Positions 32,996-41,233 of a DNA stretch of 64,000 nt are shown here, piece after piece. Numbering within the stretch: the stretch's first letter is position 1; each line of letters begins with the position of its first letter. The notes beneath the pieces were generated by a model. It searched no databases, was not told the origin of the DNA, and saw nothing but the letters and a program-made list of their open reading frames with translations. Location of the stretch: the NCBI RefSeq assembly GCF_029892105.1, contig NZ_JARZAJ010000023.1, positions 35,292 through 99,291 of the forward strand. Reading direction: 5' to 3'. The translations under genes and the position numbers were made by a program. The stretch is from Kitasatospora sp. GP82 (lineage in GTDB: Bacteria; Actinomycetota; Actinomycetes; Streptomycetales; Streptomycetaceae).

Positions 32996-34198
32996 ATGTC
33001 GATGGACACACCGGGATCGCAGTCCTCACTGCACCGGGCAAACCTCGAACGGGTACTGCGCGCGGTCCGGATGGCCGGCTCACTGACCCAGGCCGAGATC
33101 GCCCGGAGCACGGGGCTGTCGGCGGCCACGGTGTCCAACATCGTCCGGGAACTCAAGGAGGGCGGCACCGTGGTGGTCGCCGACACCTCCTCCGGCGGCC
33201 GCAGGGCCCGGAGCGTCTCGCTCAGCGGGGACGCCGGGATCGTGGTCGGCGTCGACTTCGGCCACACCCACCTGAGGGTGGCGGTGGGGAACCTGGCGCA
33301 CCGGGTGCTCGCAGAGGAGAGCGAGCCGATCGACGTCGACGTCTCCGCCCAGCAGGGTTTCGACCGGGCCGAGGCGCTGGTGGAGCGGCTGCTCGCGCAG
33401 GCCGGGTTCCGCGCCGACAAGGTGATCGGGGTCGGCCTCGGTGTGCCGGGCCCGATCGACGTGGAGACCGGGGCGCTCGGCTCCACCGCCATCCTGCCCG
33501 GCTGGACGGGGATCACCCCGGGCCGCGAGCTCTCCCAGCGGCTCGGCATGCAGGTGCACGTGGACAACGACGCCAACCTCGGCGCGCTGGGCGAGCTGGT
33601 CTGGGGCGCCGGGCGCGGCCTGAGCGACCTGGCCTACATCAAGGTGGCCAGCGGCGTCGGCGCCGGACTGGTGATCAACGGTCAGATCTACCGGGGTCCC
33701 GGCGGCACGGCAGGCGAGATAGGACATATCACCCTGGACGAGGCGGGACCCGTCTGCCGCTGCGGCAACCGGGGCTGTCTGGAGACCTTCGTCGGCTCGC
33801 GCTACCTGCTCAACCTCTTGAACGCCAACCATCCGGGTGAACTGACCCTGACCAAGGTGGTCCAGTTGGCCCAGGAGGGCGATCTGGGCTGCCGCCGGGT
33901 GATCGCCGACGCCGGACGGCAGATCGGCACCGGTGTCGCCACCCTGTGCAACCTGCTCAACCCGCGCCGGGTGATCCTCGGCGGTGACCTCGCCGAGGCC
34001 GGTGAACTGGTACTTTCGCCGATCAGGGACTCGGTGGCCCGGTACGCGATTCCGAGCGCCGCCCGCCAGCTGTCGGTGGTGCCCGGCACGCTCGGCGGCC
34101 GCGCCGAGGTGCTCGGGGCACTCGCCCTGGTCATGAGCGAAATGGGCGAATCGGGCGCTATCCGACAGTCCGGTCTCTCGGTGGCGGGGCACCTCTGA
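32996..34198 (+). CDS. rok7B7: ROK-family transcriptional regulator of the xylose operon (Rok7B7-like)
   Basis: Protein of 400 residues: N-terminal winged helix (about 15-75; SLTQAEIARSTGLSAATVSNIV), then a ROK domain with GVDFGHTHLRVAVGN, GVGLGVPGPID, ASGVGAGLVINGQIYRG, GEIGHI and the complete zinc signature CRCGNRGCLE. Adjacent to xylFGH on the same strand, the arrangement of S. coelicolor rok7B7 (SCO6008), which controls xylose uptake and also influences carbon catabolite control and antibiotic output. ATG 32996 has GGAAGGG upstream. Confidence 0.9.
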   Translation: MSMDTPGSQSSLHRANLERVLRAVRMAGSLTQAEIARSTGLSAATVSNIVRELKEGGTVVVADTSSGGRRARSVSLSGDAGIVVGVDFGHTHLRVAVGNLAHRVLAEESEPIDVDVSAQQGFDRAEALVERLLAQAGFRADKVIGVGLGVPGPIDVETGALGSTAILPGWTGITPGRELSQRLGMQVHVDNDANLGALGELVWGAGRGLSDLAYIKVASGVGAGLVINGQIYRGPGGTAGEIGHITLDEAGPVCRCGNRGCLETFVGSRYLLNLLNANHPGELTLTKVVQLAQEGDLGCRRVIADAGRQIGTGVATLCNLLNPRRVILGGDLAEAGELVLSPIRDSVARYAIPSAARQLSVVPGTLGGRAEVLGALALVMSEMGESGAIRQSGLSVAGHL

Positions 34199-34397
34199 GG
34201 CTTCAATAGATATCGAGGGGGCGCGGCCGGGGCCGATTCCGGGGCTGAATGGTCTCGGCTACGCCTTCAGGAAGATAACGAAAGGGTTCGGATCGTCGGT
34301 CTTCCGGTTTTACTTATTGACGGCAAGCGAGGGGGGCGGGTTGACTCCTTTCACCTCGCCGCAACGTTGCGGCTCTGTCAGGGAGGCACCCCCCACC
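34199..34397 (+). promoter_or_regulatory. Promoter/leader region of xylF
   Basis: 199 bases between the regulator and xylF. A/T-richer segments at 34270-34285 and 34305-34322 (GTTTTACTTATTGACGG) are candidate promoter elements; a GGGAGG ribosome site lies at 34381. No unambiguous operator palindrome. Confidence 0.45.
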
Positions 34398-35492
34398 ATG
34401 AACGCAATGATGCGTCGCGCGGTCGTCGGCACCGCCGCTGTCTCGATGGCTCTCACGATGGCCGCCTGTGGCAAGGCCGGTGGTGACAAGAAGGACAGCG
34501 CCGCCTCGGGTGACACCAAGTCGATCGGCCTGCTGCTCCCCGAGAACGCTTCCTCGACCCGTTACGAGTCGTTCGACAAGCCGTTCATCGAGGCCAAGGT
34601 CAAGGCGCTGTGCAGCGACTGCGACGTCAAGTACAGCAACGCCGAGGGCTCTGCCTCGAAGCAGAAGCAGCAGTTCGACACCCTGATCGCGCAGGGCGTG
34701 AAGGTCATCATTCTGGACGCCTTCGACGCCAAGTCCACCCAGCAGTGGGTGAAGGAAGCCGCTGACAAGAACGTCAAGGTCATCGCGTACGACCGGCTGG
34801 CCACCGGCCCGGTCTCCGCGTACGTCTCCTTCGACAACGAGAAGGTCGGCGAGCTGCAGGGCCAGGCCCTGGTCGACGCGCTCGGTGCCAAGGCCGCCGA
34901 CTCCAATGTCGTCATGATCAACGGTGATGACGCCGACCCGAACGCCGGTCAGTTCAAGTCCGGTGCGCACAAGGTGCTGGACAGCAAGGTCAAGAAGGTC
35001 GTCTACGAGCAGTCCGGTCAGTGGCAGCCCACCGTGGCCGGCCAGAAGATCGGCGCCGCCATCACCCAGCTGGGCAAGGACGGCTTCCAGGCCGTCTACT
35101 CGGCCAACGACGGCATGGCCGCCGCCATCGTCACCCAGCTGAAGGCCGCCGGTATCACCGTCCCGGTCGGTGGCCAGGACGCGGGCCTCGACGCCATCCA
35201 GCGCATCGTCGCCGGCGACCAGGCGTACACCATCTACAAGGCGTACAAGCCGCTCGCCGACAACGCCGCCGAACTCGCCGTCGACCTGCTGCAGGGCAAG
35301 GACATCAAGTCCGTCGCCACCGCCACCGCGGACAGCGACACCGACAAGGGCATCCCGGCCAAGCTGCTGGACGCCAAGGTCGTCACCAAGGCGAACATCA
35401 AGGACACCGTGATCGCCGACGGCCTCTACAAGGTCGCCGACATCTGCACCGCCGACTACGCCGCCGCCTGCAAGGCCGCGGGTCTGCAGTAA
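34398..35492 (+). CDS. xylF: Xylose-binding lipoprotein
   Basis: Protein of 364 residues. Lipobox LTMAAC gives lipidation at Cys24; the mature protein is a periplasmic-binding-protein fold of the ribose/xylose family (SIGLLLPENASSTRYESFDKP, KVIIL, YDRLATGPVSAYVSFDN). First subunit of the xylFGH importer. A stem-loop follows the gene, before xylG, which may let the binding protein be made in excess over the membrane subunits. Confidence 0.93.
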   Translation: MNAMMRRAVVGTAAVSMALTMAACGKAGGDKKDSAASGDTKSIGLLLPENASSTRYESFDKPFIEAKVKALCSDCDVKYSNAEGSASKQKQQFDTLIAQGVKVIILDAFDAKSTQQWVKEAADKNVKVIAYDRLATGPVSAYVSFDNEKVGELQGQALVDALGAKAADSNVVMINGDDADPNAGQFKSGAHKVLDSKVKKVVYEQSGQWQPTVAGQKIGAAITQLGKDGFQAVYSANDGMAAAIVTQLKAAGITVPVGGQDAGLDAIQRIVAGDQAYTIYKAYKPLADNAAELAVDLLQGKDIKSVATATADSDTDKGIPAKLLDAKVVTKANIKDTVIADGLYKVADICTADYAAACKAAGLQ

Positions 35493-35506
35493 CCGGCCGT
35501 CCGGCT

Positions 35507-35544
35507 CGGGCGGCGTTCCCCGATCCCCCAGGGGACGCCGCCCG
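35507..35544 (+). terminator. Intercistronic hairpin between xylF and xylG
   Basis: CGGGCGGCGTTCCCC pairs with GGGGACGCCGCCCG (one bulge) in the 193-base gap. Likely a partial terminator or mRNA-stabilising stem that raises xylF over xylGH expression. Confidence 0.7.
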
Positions 35545-35685
35545 CCCTGCGCGGCGTGCAGAACTACCGCCGCGCCCCGTTCATTCATTTCTCGCACAAT
35601 CCCTTCGCGCCCGGGTCGGCGCGCGGCAGGCCGTGCCACCGCCACCTTGAAGAGCCAGCGGCACGGAACGAAGGAGTTGGTTCAC

Positions 35686-36465
35686 GTGACAGGCGCACCC
35701 GTACTGGCGTTGCGCGGGGTCTCCAAGCGCTTCGGCGCCGTCCAGGCGCTCACCGACGTCCACCTCGAGGTGAACGCCGGTGAGGTGGTCGCCCTGGTGG
35801 GCGACAACGGCGCAGGAAAGTCCACGCTGGTGAAGACCATCGCGGGCGTCCACCCGATCGACGAGGGCGCAATCGAGTGGGAGGGCAAGCCGGTTGACAT
35901 CAACCGGCCGCAGGCCGCCCAGGCGCTCGGGGTCGCCACCGTCTACCAGGACCTCGCGCTCTGCGACAACCTCGATGTGGTCGGGAACCTGTTCCTCGGC
36001 CGTGAGCTGCGCCGCTTCGGCACGCTCGACGAGGTCGCGATGGAGAAGCGCGCCAAGGAGCTGCTCGACACCCTGTCGATCCGCATCCCCAGCGTCCGGA
36101 TCCCGATCGCCGCGCTCTCCGGCGGTCAGCGGCAGGTCGTCGCCATCGCCCGTGCCCTGGTCGGCGACCCGAAGATCGTCATTCTGGACGAGCCCACCGC
36201 CGCACTCGGCGTCGAGCAGACCGCCCAGGTGCTCGACCTGGTCGAGCGGCTGCGCGAACGCGGCCTCGGCGTGATCCTGATCAGCCACAACATGGCCGAC
36301 GTCAAGGCCGTCGCGGACACCGTCGCGGTGCTCCGGCTCGGCCGCAACAACGGCGTCTTCGAGGTGGCCACCACCTCGCACGAGGAGATCATCTCCGCCA
36401 TCACCGGCGCCACCGAGAACGCCGTGACCCGGCGCCAGGCACGTCTCGCGGAGGAAGCGAAGTGA
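35686..36465 (+). CDS. xylG: Xylose ABC transporter ATP-binding protein
   Basis: Protein of 259 residues with a single nucleotide-binding domain: Walker A GDNGAGKST, Q-loop YQDLAL, signature LSGGQRQ, Walker B VILDEPTAAL and switch His in ISHN. Enterobacterial XylG has two fused domains; the single-domain form is normal in actinobacteria and must act as a dimer. GTG 35686 follows AAGGAG by 9 bases. Its stop overlaps the xylH start by four bases. Confidence 0.93.
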   Translation: MTGAPVLALRGVSKRFGAVQALTDVHLEVNAGEVVALVGDNGAGKSTLVKTIAGVHPIDEGAIEWEGKPVDINRPQAAQALGVATVYQDLALCDNLDVVGNLFLGRELRRFGTLDEVAMEKRAKELLDTLSIRIPSVRIPIAALSGGQRQVVAIARALVGDPKIVILDEPTAALGVEQTAQVLDLVERLRERGLGVILISHNMADVKAVADTVAVLRLGRNNGVFEVATTSHEEIISAITGATENAVTRRQARLAEEAK

Positions 36466-37742
36466 CCACCGACCCGACCACCACCGCCACCGAAGAGGCC
36501 CCGGCCCCGGCGGTAGCGCCCGCGATCGACCCGCGACTGCTGGTCCGCGAAGCCGGATTCGCCGGCTATCTCTCCGAGTTCAAGCGGAAGATGAAGAGCG
36601 GCGACCTGGGCTCCGTCCCCGTCGTGCTCGGCCTGATCCTGATCGCGGCCATCTTCCAGGGCCTCACCGGAGACTTCCTCAAGGCCGACAACCTCACCAA
36701 CATCACCAAGTGGATCGCAGGTCCCGGGCTGATCGCGGTCGGCGTGGTCTTCGTCCTGCTGCTGGGTGAGATCGACCTGTCGCTCGGCTCGCTCGCCGGT
36801 GTCTCGGCCGCCATCGCGGCCGTGCTGTCGGTGCGTTCGGGCGTCAACGAGTGGGCGGCCGTGCTGATCGCCATCGCCGCCGCCCTCGCCATGGGCGCCC
36901 TGCACGGCTTCTTCTTCGCCAAGATCGGCGTCCCGGCCTTCGTGGTCACCCTGGCGGGCATGCTCGCCTGGAGCGGTCTGCAGAACTACGTCCTCGGGGA
37001 CAAGGGCACCGCGAACGTCCTCAACGACGGTGTCATCGCCAACCTGGACACCTACTTCCTCGGCGACGGCGACGTCATCTACGCCTGGCTCTTCGCCATC
37101 CTGGGCATCGTGCTCTTCGGCGCCGGCCAGGTGCTCGACCACCGCCGTCGCACCGCCGCCGGACTGACGGCCCGCCCGATGAGCGAGATCGCGCTGCGCA
37201 CCGGAGTGCTCGCGGTGATCGCCCTGGCGGCGGCGTACACGCTGAACCAGGACCGGGGTCTGCCGCTGCCGCTGGTGATCTTCCTCGCGGTCGTCGTCAT
37301 CACCGACTTCGTGCTGCGCCGGACCGGCTACGGCCGCCAGGTCTTCGCGGTCGGCGGCGGCGTCGAGGCGGCGCGCCGGGCCGGTATCAACGTGGCCTGG
37401 GTGCGGATCTCGGTCTACATGATCGCGGCGGGCATGGCGGCCCTCGGCGGCCTGTTCATCGCCTCCCAGCAGGGTTCGGCCGACAAGATGCTCGGCGGCG
37501 GCAACGCCCTGATGAACTCCATCGCGGCGGCCGTCATCGGCGGCACCAGCCTGTTCGGCGGCCGGGGCAAGACCTGGTCGGCACTGCTCGGCATCCTGGT
37601 GATCCAGTCGATCATCACCGGCCTGGACCTGGTCCACGTCAACCAGGCCATCCAGTACATGATCACGGGCGCGGTGCTGCTCGGTGCGGTCGTGCTGGAC
37701 TCGGTCTCCCGGCGGACCCAGAAGTCGGCCGGCAGAGGCTGA
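36462..37742 (+). CDS. xylH: Xylose ABC transporter permease
   Basis: Protein of 426 residues with about ten to twelve membrane helices of the ribose/xylose permease family (LLGEIDLSLGSLAG, FGGRGKTWSALLGILVIQSI). Forms the pore with the XylG dimer and receives xylose from XylF. GTG 36462 overlaps xylG (GTGA), so the two are translationally coupled. Confidence 0.93.
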   Translation: MTTDPTTTATEEAPAPAVAPAIDPRLLVREAGFAGYLSEFKRKMKSGDLGSVPVVLGLILIAAIFQGLTGDFLKADNLTNITKWIAGPGLIAVGVVFVLLLGEIDLSLGSLAGVSAAIAAVLSVRSGVNEWAAVLIAIAAALAMGALHGFFFAKIGVPAFVVTLAGMLAWSGLQNYVLGDKGTANVLNDGVIANLDTYFLGDGDVIYAWLFAILGIVLFGAGQVLDHRRRTAAGLTARPMSEIALRTGVLAVIALAAAYTLNQDRGLPLPLVIFLAVVVITDFVLRRTGYGRQVFAVGGGVEAARRAGINVAWVRISVYMIAAGMAALGGLFIASQQGSADKMLGGGNALMNSIAAAVIGGTSLFGGRGKTWSALLGILVIQSIITGLDLVHVNQAIQYMITGAVLLGAVVLDSVSRRTQKSAGRG

Positions 37743-37754
37743 CGCGGAGCTCGC

Positions 37755-37795
37755 CGGGACGGGCCGTGGGTCATACCGACCCACGGCCCGTCCCG
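37755..37795 (+). terminator. Strong terminator after xylH
   Basis: CGGGACGGGCCGTGGGT / ACCCACGGCCCGTCCCG, a perfect 17-bp stem with a short loop, ending the xyl operon. Confidence 0.88.
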
Positions 37796-37884
37796 TTTCT
37801 CGCTCGACTGTCCGAAAACCTCACTGTGTACGGGAGTTGAGGCTGGGCATACTGCCCGCTGACGGGGTGTGAGGGGGCGCGTCG

Positions 37885-38808
37885 ATGGTGCAACAGGATC
37901 CACCGGGCAGCGGCGAGGCCGAGCTGCTTCCCGAACCGTTCTGGACGGCCGACCGGGCGTCGGTCCAGGGGCAGCAAAGAACCCTCCGCTGGTACCGGTG
38001 GCAGATCCTGCTGCTGGTCGCGGCGGCGGTGGTCAGCGTGCTGCCCGGCTCGGGCGGCCACGGCGGCACGGATGCCACCCCGCTGGTCTCGGCCGCAGCC
38101 TTCCTGGGGGCCGGCTACTTCTGGTACCGCCTGCGGAACACCAATCCGCAGGGGCGCTGGTACGAGGCGCGGGCCGCCGCCGAGTCGGTGAAGACGCTGG
38201 CCTGGAAGTACGCGGTCCGGGCACAGCCCTTCGAGGGCCCGGCCGAGTCGCTGGAGGCGGAGAGCCGGTACCAGCTACAGGTGGCCGATGTGCTGAAGGC
38301 GTTCGAGGACCCGGAGATCGTGCCGCCCGGGACGCAGCCGGAGATCACCGAGGAGATGCGGCAGCTGCGGGCCTCGGCGCTGTCGGCCCGGCGGACCAGG
38401 TATCTGCGGGCACGGGTGGACGGGCAGCGGATCTGGTACCGCTCGCGGGCGGAGGCGTGCGAGTCGCAGGCGGTGTCCTGGGGGCTGGCGACGGTGTCCC
38501 TGATGATCGTCGGAGGAGCGGCGGCGGTGGCCCAGGTGGCGGGCGCGCTCTCCGTGCAGGCCTTCGGCGCCTGCGCGGCGGCGGCAGCGGCGGTGATCGC
38601 CTGGACCCAGCTCAAGCAGCTCCGGCCGCTGGCCTCGGCGTATCTGCTGGCGGCCAGGGAACTGGAGATCGTCTCCGGTCAGCTGTCCACGATGGACCTC
38701 AACACGCCGGACGCCGAGGCCACTTGGGCCAAGCTGGCGGCCGACGCGGAAGAGGCCGTCTCCCGCGAACACACCACCTGGCGCGCCCGCCGAGCCTTCC
38801 CCCGCTGA
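37885..38808 (+). CDS. DUF4231/SLATT-type four-helix membrane protein
   Basis: Protein of 307 residues with two membrane-hairpin modules: helices near 39-56 and 70-85, then, after a charged helical region, helices near 205-225 and 230-247. Motifs such as TRYLRARVDGQRIWYRSRA between them match my memory of actinobacterial SLATT_3 plus SLATT_1 (DUF4231) proteins. SLATT domains are proposed pore-forming effectors in nucleotide-signalling conflict systems, but no cyclase, SLOG or nuclease gene is next to it here, so its role is open. Flanked by terminators, it is a single-gene unit. Confidence 0.78.
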   Translation: MVQQDPPGSGEAELLPEPFWTADRASVQGQQRTLRWYRWQILLLVAAAVVSVLPGSGGHGGTDATPLVSAAAFLGAGYFWYRLRNTNPQGRWYEARAAAESVKTLAWKYAVRAQPFEGPAESLEAESRYQLQVADVLKAFEDPEIVPPGTQPEITEEMRQLRASALSARRTRYLRARVDGQRIWYRSRAEACESQAVSWGLATVSLMIVGGAAAVAQVAGALSVQAFGACAAAAAAVIAWTQLKQLRPLASAYLLAARELEIVSGQLSTMDLNTPDAEATWAKLAADAEEAVSREHTTWRARRAFPR

Positions 38809-38829
38809 GCACGCCCCTCCAGGGGGTGC
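38809..38829 (+). terminator. Terminator hairpin after the SLATT-type gene
   Basis: GCAC(g)CCCCT / AGGGG(g)TGC directly after the stop codon, loop CC. Confidence 0.65.
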
Positions 38830-39175
38830 GAATCAGCAGGCGCGCGCGTTCAACCCGGGAACCGGCCGGAGTGGGCACCCTTCAGAGCCCCGCGCTCCTG
38901 GGTCGCTGCCCGCCCTGGCCCGTACCGTATTCGGGTTGAACGCGCAGGCCAGGGGCTCGGCCCCGGGCGGGCGAGCGGGTGCTGGCGGGGCGGTAAAATC
39001 AGTCCCTTGGGCTTCAACGGGCGGAAGGGGCACGGCCCGCCGCAGAAGTCCGAGTTGTGGACATTAGACTCGACCAGCCGGGCACGAGGGAACTCGCCGA
39101 GTGCGTCGGCGAAACGGGCAGCGAGGCCCGTCGGGCCCGGTAAGGGCCTGAGACCCTTTGAACGAGGAGGAACGG
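38830..39175 (+). other. Intergenic region upstream of dxs with a long-spaced inverted repeat
   Basis: About 346 bases without a gene. Contains an exact 14-bp inverted repeat GCGCGTTCAACCCG / CGGGTTGAACGCGC (38844-38857 and 38932-38945) separated by 74 bases, a hairpin at GGGGCTCGGCCCC (38953-38965), an A/T-richer patch GTTGTGGACATTAGACT (39054-39070) likely to be the dxs promoter, and the GAGGAGG ribosome site. No known riboswitch class was recognised. Confidence 0.5.
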
Positions 39176-41083
39176 GTGGCCCTGCTGACCCGCATTCGGG
39201 GACCGCGCGATCTCGACCGGCTCACTCCGCCGCAGCTGGCCGCGCTGGCCCAGGAGATCCGCAGCTTCCTGGTCGAAGAGGTCTCCAAGACGGGTGGTCA
39301 CCTCGGGCCCAACCTGGGTGTGGTGGAGCTCACCATCGCGATGCACCGGGTCTTCGACTCGCCGCGCGACCGCATCCTCTTCGACACCGGTCACCAGAGC
39401 TACGTCCACAAGCTGCTCACCGGCCGCCAGGACTTCTCCCGGTTGAAGATGAAGGGCGGCCTCTCCGGCTACCCGTCCCGCGCCGAGTCCGAGCACGACG
39501 TGATCGAGAACTCGCACGCCTCGACGGTGCTCGGCTACGCCGACGGCCTGGCCAAGGCCAACAAGATCCAGGGCCACAAGGACCGCCCGGTGGTCGCCGT
39601 GATCGGTGACGGCGCGCTCACCGGCGGTATGGCCTGGGAGGCGCTCAACAACATCGCCGACTGCAAGGACCTGCCGGTCGTCATCGTCGTCAACGACAAC
39701 GAGCGCTCGTACTCGCCGACCATCGGCGGCCTGGCCAACCACCTCGCCACGCTGCGCACCACCCAGAACTACGAGCGCTTCCTGACCTGGGGCAAGGAGG
39801 CGCTCCAGCGCACCCCAGTGGTCGGCCAGTCGCTCTTCGACACCCTGCACGGTGCGAAGAAGGGCCTGAAGGACTTCATCGCCCCACAGGGCATGTTCGA
39901 GGACCTGGGCCTGAAGTACATCGGCCCGATCGACGGACACGACCTCCAGGCGCTGGAGTCCGCCTTCACCAAGGCGCGCGGCTTCGGCGGCCCGGTGATC
40001 GTGCACTGCCTCACCGAGAAGGGCCGCGGCTACCACGCCGCCGAGCAGAACGAGGAGGACCGCTTCCACGCGGTCGGTGTGATCCACCCGGAGACCGGCC
40101 TGCCGATCAAGAGCTCGGGCAAGGACTGGACCTCCGTCTTCGGTGAGGAGATGGTCGCGCTCGGTCGTGAGCGCAAGGACATCGTGGCGATCACCGCCGC
40201 GATGCTGCACCCGGTGGGCCTGGCCCCGTTCGCCAAGGCGTACCCGGACCGGATCTTCGACGTGGGCATCGCCGAGCAGCACGCCGCGGTCTCGGCGGCA
40301 GGGCTCGCCACCAACGGTCTGCACCCGGTGGTCGCGGTCTACGCGACCTTCCTGAACCGGGCCTTCGACCAGGTGCTGATGGATGTCGCCCTGCACAAGC
40401 TGGGTGTCACCTTCGTGCTCGACCGCGCGGGCGTCACCGGCACCGACGGCGCCTCGCACAACGGCATGTGGGACATGTCGATCCTGCAGGTCGTCCCCGG
40501 TCTGCGGCTCGCCGCGCCGCGTGACGCCGAGCAGGTCCGCGCCCAGCTGCGGGAGGCCGTCGAGGTCGGGGACGCGCCCACCGTGGTCCGCTACTCCAAG
40601 GGCACGGTCGGCCCCGCCGTCCCGTCCCTGGGCCGGATCGGCGGTATGGACGTCCTGCGCGAGAGCGCGGAGCCGAGCGGCGACAAGCGCGCCGATGTGC
40701 TGATCGTCTCGGTCGGCGCGATGGCCACCATGTGCCTGGAGGCCGCCGAGCTGCTGGCGGCCCAGGGCATCACCTCCACCGTGGTGGACCCGCGCTGGGT
40801 CAAGCCGGTGGACGCGGCCCTGCCGGGCCTGGCGGCCGAGCACCGGATGGTCGTCACGGTCGAGGACAACGGCCGGGCGGGCGGCGTCGGCTCGGCGATC
40901 GCCCAGGCCCTGCGTGACGCGGACGTGGACCTGCCGCTGCGTGACTTCGGTATCCCGCAGGAGTTCCTCGACCACGCCAAGCGCGAGGAGATCCTGGCCG
41001 AGATCGGACTGACCGCCCCGGACATCGCCCGCAAGGTCACCGAGGCCGTGGCCCGGCTCGACCGGGTGACCGTCGAGGCCTGA
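39176..41083 (+). CDS. dxs: 1-deoxy-D-xylulose-5-phosphate synthase
   Basis: Protein of 635 residues, normal length. Condenses pyruvate and glyceraldehyde 3-phosphate, the first step of the MEP isoprenoid pathway. Thiamine diphosphate motif GDGALTGGMAWEALNN, substrate His in DTGHQSYVHK, activator Glu in FDVGIAEQHAA. GTG 39176 is chosen for GAGGAGG about 6 bases upstream (TTG 39158 lies before that site). Monocistronic with its own terminator. Confidence 0.97.
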   Translation: MALLTRIRGPRDLDRLTPPQLAALAQEIRSFLVEEVSKTGGHLGPNLGVVELTIAMHRVFDSPRDRILFDTGHQSYVHKLLTGRQDFSRLKMKGGLSGYPSRAESEHDVIENSHASTVLGYADGLAKANKIQGHKDRPVVAVIGDGALTGGMAWEALNNIADCKDLPVVIVVNDNERSYSPTIGGLANHLATLRTTQNYERFLTWGKEALQRTPVVGQSLFDTLHGAKKGLKDFIAPQGMFEDLGLKYIGPIDGHDLQALESAFTKARGFGGPVIVHCLTEKGRGYHAAEQNEEDRFHAVGVIHPETGLPIKSSGKDWTSVFGEEMVALGRERKDIVAITAAMLHPVGLAPFAKAYPDRIFDVGIAEQHAAVSAAGLATNGLHPVVAVYATFLNRAFDQVLMDVALHKLGVTFVLDRAGVTGTDGASHNGMWDMSILQVVPGLRLAAPRDAEQVRAQLREAVEVGDAPTVVRYSKGTVGPAVPSLGRIGGMDVLRESAEPSGDKRADVLIVSVGAMATMCLEAAELLAAQGITSTVVDPRWVKPVDAALPGLAAEHRMVVTVEDNGRAGGVGSAIAQALRDADVDLPLRDFGIPQEFLDHAKREEILAEIGLTAPDIARKVTEAVARLDRVTVEA

Positions 41084-41184
41084 CGGCCGCCACGGACGCG
41101 TGACCAAGGACACATCGCCCTCGGTTCGATGACGGCCGATCGGGAGACGATCTGTCACGTGCCTGTCGGATGATCTGACTGAAA

Positions 41185-41217
41185 GGCGGGACCGACACCA
41201 CCGGCGTCGGTCCCGCC
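41185..41217 (+). terminator. Strong terminator after dxs
   Basis: GGCGGGACCGAC / GTCGGTCCCGCC, a perfect 12-bp stem with a 9-base loop. It lies directly before the next gene and might also influence that gene's leader. Confidence 0.8.
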
Positions 41218-41233
41218 GGGTAGTTTGTCATCT

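Noticed and set aside
38830..39175. Possible riboswitch or tRNA-like fold before dxs
   Set aside because: Inverted repeats are present, but no conserved core of a known riboswitch or a tRNA cloverleaf could be found by eye.
39014..41158. A 714-codon frame antisense to dxs
   Set aside because: Shadow of a highly conserved enzyme gene; no ribosome site or recognisable domain.
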